This document shows positions 33,901-44,300 of a stretch of 64,000 nt of DNA, piece by piece. Numbering within the stretch: the stretch's first letter is position 1; the number at the start of each line of letters is the position of its first letter. The stretch comes from Prototheca cutis (Eukaryota; Chlorophyta; Trebouxiophyceae; Chlorellales; Chlorellaceae): the NCBI GenBank assembly GCA_002897115.2, contig BCIH01000014.1, positions 183,707 through 247,706 on the forward strand, read 5' to 3'. The position numbers and the translations under genes were made by a program. Below the pieces are notes generated by a model that ran no database searches, was not told the DNA's origin, and was given only the letters and a program-made list of their open reading frames with translations.

Positions 33901-34734
33901 GAAAGGTGGGTGGGAGGAGGGTTTGTTTCAAGCGTATGAATGCAGTGCAGGTCGTCCAGAGGAAAAGAGGAAAGGGAGGAAAGCCCTCTCCCGGGACTTC
34001 TGCAACGAGGCAACAACCCACGTGAGCCATACCAGGATGGGGTCGGTCTCATCATCGCTCACGGGCACCGTCTCGCCTTGTGGATCTGCATGAAGAAAAG
34101 AGGGTACATCAGGGAGGGTGTGTGGCAAAACATGCGGCATGGAGCTGATAACGTTCAAGACCAGCACTGCTTTTCCTTCTACTCCGTATGCAAGCTGGAT
34201 CCAAACAAACGTAGCCAGGACCCATGTCGGACACAGCATTCCTCGACCCCCTCTCAAGGGCCTGCACGCCACTGTTGCTCCAACCCGCAGCAACACACAC
34301 ACGCTGCAAGATCCCAATGGCCCCAACTCCTATGCCCCACCTGTGTAGAACAGCTGACGGCCGCCCTCCAAAGGAGGGACATTGCGGCGGGTATGTGACC
34401 ATCCGACGTAAGGTGCCAGTGGCAGTGGTGTGCTTACCACCCAGGCCACTATGCTGGTCCGGTTGCCGTTCACGGGGTCCACATTGGAGATGGATTTTGT
34501 CTTGCACTCCGACCGCAGCCTGCCGGGGGCGGAGGCCTGCGCCCAGGAGGCTGTGCTGCTGCCCGGATGTTTGGAGCTCCGCGAGCTCTGGCTACGCTGG
34601 CTGCGCTCCAGGGCCTGTCTGTTCCCGCGCAGGATCTGGGCGGCCTTGTGTTGGCGCTCCCGCTCGTACTCATGGGAGAGCCGGGTGAAGAGCTCCCGGG
34701 CCTGAACGGTCACGGACATGTGGCTGCCGGACAT
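30993..34734 (-). CDS. EZH: Polycomb histone H3K27 methyltransferase, E(z)/EZH family
   Basis: Seven exons: 34341-34734, 34033-34085, 33605-33867, 31757-33434, 31463-31557, 31276-31359, 30993-31161 (911 residues). Catalytic subunit of Polycomb repressive complex 2. In order: N-terminal helix (QARELFTRLSHEYERER), the YVGWSHTRRN and GETVPVSDDETD blocks, WCRLCRAYSCRIH (the E(z) two-Cys motif), about 250 residues of Ser/Pro/Gly disorder, a SANT-like segment (SSSWTDWEVAALDEGLEVW), the CXC domain (CACVGPCTRGSCPCIGS through CTGCWPSL), and SET (GEYVGELI, LRFANHSSTANC, EELFYDYNY). NHSS and FYDY are the SAM/active-site motifs. One exon carries half the protein. Chlamydomonas has a functional E(z), so presence in a green alga fits. 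Confidence 0.93.
31431..31441. repeat. Poly-C run (G run on gene strand) near an E(z) donor
   Basis: Eleven or so C on the plus strand, i.e. G on the E(z) strand, about 20 bases inside the intron that starts at 31462. Confidence 0.8.
31672..31698. repeat. (CA)13 microsatellite in E(z) intron 4
   Basis: Perfect CA dinucleotide repeat between exons 31757-33434 and 31463-31557. Confidence 0.95.
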
Positions 34735-35258
34735 GACGCTACACTGACAATCAGCGCATGGACGTCCTCATTTCATCCACGCATGAGGGTCGATGGGCCG
34801 CCACCTGCTGCCAGGGGCTCCCACAGGCGTGATCTCGGGGAGCCTGCTTGCGGGTTCCCGGTCACCCCGGGACCAGCCCCTGCAGGCACGGATCCTGGTG
34901 CATTCCCGATGTCAACAGCACTCGATCATGACACGAATGAAACAAGACGAGCCCACAAAACATGCAGGGCTGCCTCATGGAAGAGCCGTTTTTCGAACAG
35001 CATTTGTGGTGGGCACCTTGATCGTTCGATGTGGTCGGGCGAGAAGGCACGCACCACCTTGCATGCGGATAATCGATTCACTGTTTTACCCTTGGGCAAC
35101 GTCACTGGCCATGAGCAGCATAAACAAATCCATCGTATCAAGTACCATCACTGAAGCCCGTGCGAGAACTGGTTCGGTCGGCATGCCATTGTGGCGAACG
35201 TAGAGCTTGCGGTGCGGAGAAGAGAGGAGCCAGGCCCACCTGCCGGGCCCTAGGCCCG
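34735..35258. promoter_or_regulatory. Divergent promoter region: E(z) / SPF45
   Basis: 524 bases between divergent starts of a chromatin enzyme and a splicing factor. A reading frame upstream of the SPF45 ATG is open back to about 35160, so the SPF45 leader may start inside this region. Confidence 0.5.
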
Positions 35259-37149
35259 ATGTTTTCTGGTCTGTACAGCGACCTTCCCTCGGCCAAGGAC
35301 GAGAATGGCCAGGCAGGGGAAGGATCGTGGGTGGGAAAGGGCCTTGTGGCTCCCCCCAGCGTGAGTGGTGCCCGGCCAAGCACGGTGGCCATGGCGCCCG
35401 CCTCCGTCATGCGCATGGGCAGGGGCGGGGGTCGGGAAGGGCCCGGACCCCTGGCACCCGGAGGCCGTGGCGGAAGAGGGGGCCGGGGTCGCGGTCCCGG
35501 TCCCATGGAGGGTCCCGCAAAGTCCCCGCTGGACAGAGTTGCTGTGCCTGCCTCGACGGCCAGCAGCGCCGAGCCCGGTGGAGCAGCAATGCCCATAGCC
35601 CCGGGATCCTCGAGCGCCATGGCGGTGGAGGACGAGTACGACCCCTTTCACCCCAATGACTATGAAGAGGTTCGGCGCAAGAGAGAGGCCAAGCGCCTCG
35701 AGGCCGAAGCCGCTGCGGCAGCGGCCGAGGCGGCGCAGGAGCGAGCCCGCCGGGCGGCAGAGGCAGCCGAGGAAGCAGTGTCACTGCAGTCTTCTGGTGT
35801 GGGGGCACAGAGGGCTGCAGAAGAGCCGCAGCCCCCACCCAGTGGGCCCCAGCCAGCCAACCGGCGAGGAGCTCCCCAGCTGCCGGCTTGGATGACGCAA
35901 GGAGCGGCGGCGGCAGAGGGTGCACAGCAAGGCGAACCGGACAATCAGCTGGGCGGCCTACCCGTGGCGGATGCCATGGGCAGCTCGGAGTCGGCTCCCA
36001 CCGTACTAAATGCAGGAGGGATGTCCCTGGCACAGGTGCAGGCGTGGCCCCGGCATCTAGTCTGCTTGGGAGATGGGGAGCTGGAGAGTCTTGTCACGTA
36101 CCAGCCCCACACCACACCCGCTCTCCGTGAACCAATGATGCACAGAGAATGCTGGAGAAGATGGGATGGAAGGAGGGCGAGGGTCTCGGTCGGAATCGTC
36201 AGGGCATCACCCAGCCGCTGCAGGTGCAAAAGACGGCAGCACGGGCTGGCGTTGTCGTTCAGGCGGAACCGTTGCCGAGTGAGTCCGGCCCCGAACTGGC
36301 TTCCCAGGGGGCCCTGGGCTGTGCAGACCCAGGACAACCCACGCGGGTCGTCCTTTTGAAAAACATGGTACGTCTGGGTAGGGACGTCACGGGAATATAG
36401 GCTTCCCTTTGCGTCTGGGCTTTCCTGGTCGGTGCCTGTGAGGCACACTGCATGCGTCCCGGTGTCGAGCTCCCTTCGCTCCCTTACTCATTGGCACCCA
36501 TCCCCCTTCCCAAACGGCTGCCAGGTCGGGCCGGGGCAGGTGGATGAGAATCTGGATGAGGAGGTTGGCACAGAATGCAGCAAGTTTGGCCAAGTCCTCA
36601 GGTGAGCCTGCGCTGAGAAAAGATTTTGCTCTTGTCTGCTTCACAATTGAGCAATGGATCATGGGAGGCGGCATCAGCGGCCTATTGCTTGACACACCGT
36701 GTGCTCATGGCACGATCCAGAGGTCTCTGGTGGGCCATCACGCCCACTGTGCCGGCATCCTGGCCCCCAAGCAGTGTGCTGATCTTTGAGGTGACGGAAC
36801 CTGAGTTTAAGGTGGAGGAGGCCGTCCGCATCTTCATCCAGTTTGAGACCCTGGACGTCGCGCAAAAGGCAACCAATGTGTCTTGGAAGTGTCCTTTGGT
36901 GCAGGGATGTCGATGCGTGCTGGGGGAGAGGGTGCGGATGGCATCGCATCACGTCACATGTCCCAGGCTGCAGACTGATGGAATTGTCCCCCCCTGCTGC
37001 AGGCCCAGTCTGAGCTGAATGGTCGATACTTTGATGGACGCGTGGTTGCAGCCAGTTTCTATGACGAATCCCGGTTCGAGGTGTCTGACCTTGCGCCAAA
37101 CGCCCGAGAGCTCGAAGCCCTGGCTTTTCAAAAAAACGCCGCACAGTAA
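35259..37149 (+). CDS. Splicing factor SPF45/RBM17/DRT111 homologue
   Basis: Exons 35259-36035, 36146-36367, 36525-36601, 36775-36868 and 37003-37149 (438 residues). It acts in 3' splice-site choice with U2AF-type partners and has a second role in DNA repair in plants (DRT111). The N-terminus MFSGLYSDLP matches the family; a Gly/Arg-rich run, YDPFHPNDYEE and a coiled Ala/Glu/Arg helix follow. The G-patch reads RMLEKMGWKEGEGLGRNRQGI. The C-terminal UHM (an RRM variant) ends with LNGRYFDGRVV, whose RYF contacts ULM peptides. Intron 4 appears to start with GC (AAG|GCAACC): only that border keeps the UHM the same length as in human SPF45. Confidence 0.92.
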
Positions 37150-38067
37150 CCGGCCTGTGGTTTTTTGACAACAGTTCTTTCGTAAGCCCCTTATGCCAGC
37201 CTTCATGCCATCAACCCAGGCGATAGGGATTTCAGGGACTTGGCTCAGACCCCTTCCTTCCGGGGTGTCCCACGTGGTAGCACCATTGGAAGGTGGATGG
37301 CATCTTCGCCGTCATTAAGAGTTGGCAGACCAGGTTTTCCAGGTCCTCGGTGGTTCGCCCGCGTCCACGCCGCAACTCCGCACAATGTCAGACCAACTGA
37401 GCGTGCAGCCACATAGAACATGTGGAGTCACGCGGTGCAACAACTGAGGCCCAAACAATTCCCCATGCACTGCCCACTGCGGACCCTGATGCTGGCTCCC
37501 AGACTGAGCTGCCAACAAGCCATGGACTGCTTGTTACTTCCCTTGATTTGATGAGGCACCACGTGACATGGACATGCAGGCACGATTGGGAGACTGTCTT
37601 GTGGAATCCCCCCCGAACGTGCTTGTTCAGGAGCTCCAGAGTAATCAGCTGGGGTCACTGGCCTGTGAACTTCCACACTTCTTACGTGAGCCGCGCTTAT
37701 GCGAGCCCTTGTGCCGCTGACGTAAAGGAGGTCGCTCTGTTTTCGTAGCTTTCACACCGCAAAAATTGGCCCATGTGTTGCTTGAGAAGAATGGATCGAG
37801 GTGTCGTGCGGGACAGTGGTCGAAAGGGTGGCCAATCTTTCAGAGATCCAAACTGACGTCAGCTTTCCAGCGCCAGGTGCACCGATTGCGTGAGATCCAG
37901 AGCGGGGGGGTTTGTCACTGGCCGACCGACAGCGGTCGAAATGGACTCGCCGAAATTATTTAGCCTGTGCGATTACCAGAGTTTCCTTGTCCTTGAGAAT
38001 TTGTGGAAGTCGTTGTGGCTCCTCGCCCTGTGTTTTGTTAGATTCAGAAGCGCAAAGGTTAAGCAGG
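37150..38067. other. Intergenic 918 bases before the transporter gene
   Basis: Tandem genes. Holds the SPF45 3' UTR and the promoter of the next gene. A perfect palindrome CTGACGTCAG (37853-37862), a bZIP/CRE-type site, lies 206 bases before the transporter ATG. No ORF of interest. Confidence 0.45.
37853..37862. promoter_or_regulatory. CRE/bZIP-type palindrome TGACGTCA
   Basis: Ten-base perfect palindrome upstream of the acetate-transporter-like gene. TGACGTCA is the classical bZIP core; function here is inferred from sequence alone. Confidence 0.35.
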
Positions 38068-40713
38068 ATGTCCGGCGAGGAGGCCAAGCCCCTGAGCACA
38101 ACGCCTGCGGGCAGCTACGTGCCGCAGGCAAGGCGGGGCACACCTGCGGGGTGTTTGGCGCTTGGCAAATGTGATGGATGTTTGCATCAACAGCTTTCCA
38201 GGTCCGATGGGCAGCTCGCAGCGTGCTGAGCTCAGGCATCGTTCGTCCTGTCGCCTCCCCCCTTGCAGACGAGCATCAGGCCCATCTACGCCCCGCCGCC
38301 GTACCTTGGCTCGACCATGTTCACTCCCGACACGTACGATTGAAACGGCATTGATGATTTTGACAACCGATGCGCAGAACGGGGTCGGCGGTGAGGGGTT
38401 CGGGTGTCCGTTCGAACGACAGATTTTCTAACTGCTCGGCCGCCGTTCACGCCCCTTCGTCAACCTCCGCCTTGCAGTGAGTACAAGGTGGTGCAGCGCG
38501 AGCAGGTCGCCAACCCCGCTCCCCTGGGCCTGTTTGCTTTCGGTGCGCAGTTGCCCGCGCCTTTGTTTGTTGTTTGGGCAAGACTGGTCGGCACCTGGTC
38601 AGGCTGTGGTGGATGTCGGGGGGGGGGGGGGGGGGGGGGTACATCCAGCAAGACATGTTGCTCAGCACGGAAGAATACACAGGTCGGCTGGTGACCAACA
38701 GCCGCACACATGCGCGCCCCGTGCAGGTCTCACCACCGCTCTGCTGCAGGGCGCCAACACCGCCATCACGCAGCCGGATGCCACCGAGTTCTGGGTGTTT
38801 GGTGAGTCAGGCCTTTGATTTTGATGCTCAGGGTGTTGGTGTCGATCGGATGCGATTGCACCGTCAGTGGGATGCCAACACCGCGGTGCCTGGGCCGTTG
38901 GCATCCTTGCCGCAAGCGTCGCGTCTGCCTGCCGGGCCGATATCGGCTGCACTACCCTTACAAAGCCCCACCCCATACCTGTACAGCCTACGGCTTGGCC
39001 TTTGGAGGCTTGGCCCAGCTTCTGGCCGGCATGTGGGAATTCAAGCGCCAAAACACCTTTGGCGCCACCGCCTTTTCATCCTTTGGTCAGTGTGGTGCAG
39101 TTGGGGAGTGGATTTTTCTGGCCAGGGGCGTGTGATTTGTGGTCCACGCCCAGGATTGGTTGAAGAGGATGGGATCCTAGGACGGGGCAGTCCATGCAAT
39201 GCTCGCCAACCTACTCATAATCAGTGTACCACGTGTTTGACCTCCACCTAACACCGACGACGACGGCCACAGGGGCCTTCTGGATTGGGTTTGCGCTGCA
39301 TGGCACCCTGTCGGCCTCCGGGGTCTACTCGGCCGGCAGCGCCAACGCGGCTCAGATCACGCTGGCGCTGTGGGGCATGTTCACCTTTGTCATGATGATT
39401 GCCACCCTGGACCTGAACTTTGCGCTGTTCAGCCTGTTCTTCACGCTCTCCGTCCTCTTCTTCCTTCTGACGGCTGGGCTCACCACCCCAGACCCCTGGA
39501 CCAAGGTCTGTCGGCTTTCCAGGGTTTTACTTGTTTATTTTGTTTTGTTTTGCTTTGGGGAGGAGACGGGGTACGGTGGGAGCCTGGCCAGGAGGAATGG
39601 AGACCCTGGACAACTACCGGGCGCACCGTCCATCCTCATACACCCAGCACCAGCTCCTGACCTCTTCAACAACCCCCGCCCCTGGGCTTCCCTTCCCCCC
39701 TCAATAAATCCCAAAAATCACGCATCTGCAGATTGCCGGCTGGTGGGGCTTTGTCGTCGCCGCCATTGCCTGGTGGGTGAAGGGAAAGGGGGGTTGACCA
39801 GGGTCTTCGTGTTCCGACGCTTGCAGTGATGAAGAGCCAAGGCATGCGCGGTGCATTGAAGATACTTATCGTTCAATTTGTGCACGCCGCCTCCACGCCC
39901 CTGTGCAGGTACATCGCCGCTGCTGATGTGATCAATGAGCAGTTCAAGAGGGTACGCCGACCGGGATTGCCGTTTCTGCTGTTGAGACAGGGCATGCTGC
40001 ATTGGTTGAACACCCTGTTTCAGGCCTGTTTCTTATCACACGAGGACGGACGGGTGCTGGTGGATGGTGTTAGCCAGAGCCCAGCCAAATTGCGTGTGGA
40101 GAGACCAGGAAACAGATATGCATGGGTCATTTTCTCCCCTGATCCCCCCCCCCCCCCCCCCCGACCACAGACGGTGCTGCCGGTCGGCCGCTGGAGCATC
40201 GGTTCTTCGATGTTCAAGGGCTTGCGCGCGGTTCTGCCGAAGATCCCGCTGCTGGGCACCGCCTGCATCACTGGCATGGACCGCGAGGACAAGCTCGCCG
40301 GTAAGGGTGCCGGCCTTTTTGTTCCAGGACATTTAGCCTTGGGAGGAAGGACAGCTGTTTGTGATGCCGACGCCCAAGCCTAACCCGGAAACCACAACCC
40401 GTGCAGGCTACGTCAAGAAGACGGATGTGGAGCAAGCGGAGACGCCGCACGACTACCGCGCCGGGCGCCTGCACACCAACCAGTCGCTCTACATGGGTGC
40501 CTGGGAGGGTCCGGCCGTCCAGTTTGAACAGGTGCGGTTGTGGATGAGCCGAAGTTTGTTTTTTTTGGGGGGGGGGTCCAGAAGCTGACAGTCTGGTGCA
40601 TCTGCTGGTCAATGGTATGGCCTGGACATGATGATGAGTCACGTCACACTCACCCCCGCCACACTATGCTGCAGCAACAAGCCACCCTGGCGTCGGCCAT
40701 TGGACCGTACTAG
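38068..40713 (+). CDS. GPR1/FUN34/YaaH (AceTr) family membrane transporter, probably for acetate or other short acids
   Basis: Eleven exons: 38068-38127, 38269-38333, 38478-38542, 38727-38801, 38987-39085, 39273-39505, 39732-39772, 39909-39951, 40171-40300, 40407-40531, 40675-40713 (324 residues). The family signature NPAPLGLFAFG opens the first helix; LTTALLQGANT, AYGLAFGGLAQLLAGMWEF (motif GGxxQxxAGxWE) and FWIGFALHGTLSASG, MFTFVMMIATLDLNFALFSLFFTLSVLFF and IAGWWGFVVAAIAWYIAAADV complete six helices. Yeast Ato and bacterial YaaH/SatP members move acetate, succinate or ammonium. The cytosolic C-tail is longer than in bacteria. The first intron appears to use a GC donor (CAG|GCAAGG). Confidence 0.9.
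38618..38639 (+). repeat. Poly-G tract (22 G) in transporter intron 3
   Basis: Lies inside intron 38543-38726, about 75 bases after the donor. Confidence 0.95.
40144..40162 (+). repeat. Poly-C tract (19 C) just before an acceptor
   Basis: Ends 8 bases before the AG of the acceptor at 40170 in the transporter gene. Confidence 0.95.
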
Positions 40714-41391
40714 GTGCTTACCTTGAACATTTGCCCGAGAAACCTGCAAGAGAACCCACCCCCCCTCTCCTGGAGAAGTAATGTCCTACCCTTTTTTGCA
40801 TAAGTGGACACAGTTGGTCCTACTACAACTGCACGTGTCGAATGAGCCCAGGGCCATTGGAGCCTCCGTTACGAAACTCCCATGACATGGCAGCCTTTTT
40901 TGCATATGATGCAGTGCCACAGTTTGTGGGCGCTGCTCAGTCACTTTCCATCGGTGCCCCTGTGGCGGCAAATTCTCACCGTCGCCGTTGTCGGTGCCCC
41001 TGCTGGCCTGGGGGCTATTTTGACCCTTTTTCCCTCCGTCTGAGACCAGGGGCTGCGGGCCATCCAGTGTTAGCATTGCGAGCGATGACACCACTGCATA
41101 CTCGTGCCACTGATGTACGAACATAGCCTGTGCGTGGACTCCACCCAACCCCAGTAGACAGACAGCACAGGCCTGCAGTCCACGTGACATTTGAACAGCC
41201 CAACACAGGCGCATTGCCAATCCCGAATGTCCGAGGTCTGGGATTGAGGCGTCACTCGGCGCATCTTATGAGTTTGACACGTTTGTAAACATCGCACATG
41301 TGTTTGTCCAGTATGGCAGGACTGATGGTATCTTGACGAGCGCTGGCGGAAGTGATCTCGCGCTTGCGGTCCTTGTGCCCGTGACGTCGCC
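40714..41391. other. Intergenic before NPC1-like gene
   Basis: 678 bases, tandem genes. No ORF, RNA gene or repeat recognised. Confidence 0.45.
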
Positions 41392-44300
41392 ATGCACCTC
41401 GTCGCACTGTGTTTTGCATTCCTCGTGCCAGCAATATGGTGGGTTTGGGTGAGGTCCGATATTCGACTGGGCTGCCATGCGATTGGAAGTTTTGCCCCTT
41501 CCGGGCAGGTGCCAACCCGGCAAGCACCGGCCCCTCCACTGGCAGGGCCGGCGAGCACTCTCCTGGGACGTGCGCATCCATTGGCATTTGCGGGCATAGA
41601 CCGGATGGCGACGTTCTGAGCTGTGCGGAGACCAAGCCCGCGCCAGGGCTGAGTGCGAGTGGCCTGGCCAAGCTTCAGACGGTCTGCCCCCAGCTTGCCC
41701 AAGAAAGGGGGACGGATCCACATTTCTGCTGCACAGAAGAGCAGCTGGACGTCATACAGCGACAGGTACGAGGAGAGTGGGAGCAGGAGTAACGAGGCAA
41801 CATTTCATGCCGGGCATGGAGCCAGCGGAAGGTTGAGCTGTGGTGGATCCCCACTCGTTCCGGCTTGGGTCCTGCTAGGGTTAAGGAAGTGGACCCATGG
41901 CAACCACCCCGCGGCAGCTGACAGTGAGGGTCAGGCACACACTAGACTGTCCGCACGTGTTCTCACCACTGCCACCGCCCGGCGCTTCCATTTCCGTCCA
42001 ACTCAACAGATCCAGATTGCCAACATCTTCCTCGTTGGGTGCCCGGCATGTTCGCACAACTTCAAGCAGCTCTTCTGCCTGCTGAGCTGTCACCCAGATC
42101 AGTCAACCTTTGCCGAGGTCACGGCCACGCAGCTCGCTGCCGACACCAACGCCACCGCCGTGGCCAATGTGTCGTATTACGTAACCCCAAACTTTGGCGA
42201 CACTTTGTACGACTCATGCAAGGATGTCGTCTACCCCGTGATGAACCAACGAGCCATGAAGTTTGTCGGCGGGTACGAAAGAGACTGTGTGTCAGGGTGT
42301 TTGCGGGGGGGGCCATGGGCGCACGCGCGATAGGATGTGTGCTCAAATGGGACTGTGCATGTTGGGTCAGGTGGAATGCCGGTGCGTGTGTATTTTGTTG
42401 TGCACTTGCCTTTCTGGGTTAAACTGGGGCGCTCTCTAGAACTTGTCCGCACTCAGTCCAGCTGCCTCTGTTCCTTGCTCAGGGGAGCAACCAACTACCA
42501 GGAATGGCTGAATTTTATTGGGACGGTAAAGGATGCCCGGTTCCCGCCGACGGGATCGCCCTTCCAGGTGCATGCTGTGAGACGGTGTTGCTGCTGCCCG
42601 GGGGAGGTGACTGCATGCCTCCATGACAAACGTGTTTTATGAACACCCACTCGTTCATTCCATGGTCGTCCCGTCCAACCACAGATGGACTTCCCACCCA
42701 TGGATGAGTTGCCAGAGGGCATGACAGCCCTGAACGCCAGCTTGCCCAGTTGTTGTGAAGGTCCACTTGCCTGCTCCTGCGGCGACTGTCCCGGCGCCAA
42801 GGGCTGCCTGCCCCCGCCGGAGCCGCCAAAACCCGCCGTCTCCAGCTGTGCATTGGATGCTTGGATGCCGTGGTTGACCTGCCCGGACCTCGGCTGGGCC
42901 GCCGTTCTGGCTGCCGTGCTGGTCGTCGCAATCCCCGCTGTCGTGCGGCGCCATTGCCGGGACGCTGCTGCTGACGGACCAGGCCCTGGATGCCGCGATG
43001 GTCAGAGGCAGGGGACGAAGGCCGAGCTGCTGGACTACCCAATGGCCGAAACGGGGCTGCGCCGTGCTTTCTACTCGCTGGGCGAACTTTGCATGCTCAA
43101 GCCCTGGGCCGTCATCGTGGTCGGACTGACCGCGGCATTCTTCCTTTCCTTGGGCCTCCTGGCTCTGCGGGTGGCCTCGCAGCCGGAGGAGTTGTGGGTG
43201 GGGCCGCGCTCCCAGGCCGCCCAGGAGAAACGAGCATACGAAGTGCGTGTTTCCTTGCTTCTTTGGCATGTGCAAGGGCGTCTGTTCGTTGACAAACATG
43301 TTCAAGTCCCCTCCAACCCCGGCGGTGCTCAAGCCAGCCCCCAACACACATGCTGCTGTAGGACTCCTTTGGCCCCTTTTACCGTGTGAGCCAGCTCATT
43401 GTGTCGACGCCGGATGGCCGGGAACCCATCACAAGTGATGCCAACCTGCGGCTGCTGTTTGACCTGCATGCCAAGGTCGATGCACTGCGGGCTGAAGGCA
43501 ACGTGAGCCTGGCTTCGACGTGCTACCGCCCGCTGGGCACCGAGTGCGCCATTCTGAGTCCCGCCCAATACTGGAAACTCAGTCTCGACATCTACGAGCA
43601 CGGTAGGCGTGTCGTGCGTTTTCCTCCCTTTCTTAGCTTTTTATCCCTTTTTTCTAAGCTTGCCTTGGGGGAGATCCTTGATGGAGGCAGTACGAACGGC
43701 GGCACTGCTGTGGGACTGCCGCCGGTGCTGTTGTCAAAAGAAGTACAGATTTGTTCTCCTCGTCGAATGACGTGATAGCATCGTCCACACAAGTCCAAAC
43801 CCGAGCCCCAGCACCCGTGCATACCACAATCCCCCCAAAAAAACCCCCAAAAAACCCCCAAAAATTCACAACAGGAGCGCCGCCGACCATGTCGCCAGTG
43901 AGCCCCGAATTTTGCTATGGCCACTGGAACACGCAGTGCTTGGGCACCTACGGCGCACCCATGGACCCCCACGTCGTGCTGGGTGGCTTCCCCGCGGCCT
44001 CTGGGTCACCCCGCAACTACAGCGCCGAGGCGACGGCCTTTGTGGTGACATTGCTCCTTGACCCCTCGCCTTTGGTGCGGGAGGCAGCGATGGCTTGGGA
44101 AGCGGCTTTCATTCGGCTGGCCGAGAGCGAGCTAGCACCTGACTGTGAGAAGAACAACCTGCGACTGTCATTTTCAACCGAACGAGCGGTGGCGGACGAG
44201 CTGGCATGCGAGGGATGGGCGGATGCTGGGGCGGTTGCGGCATCGTACGTGGCCATGCTGGTGTACATCGCCGTGGCAATGGGTTCCTGGCCGCGTGGCG

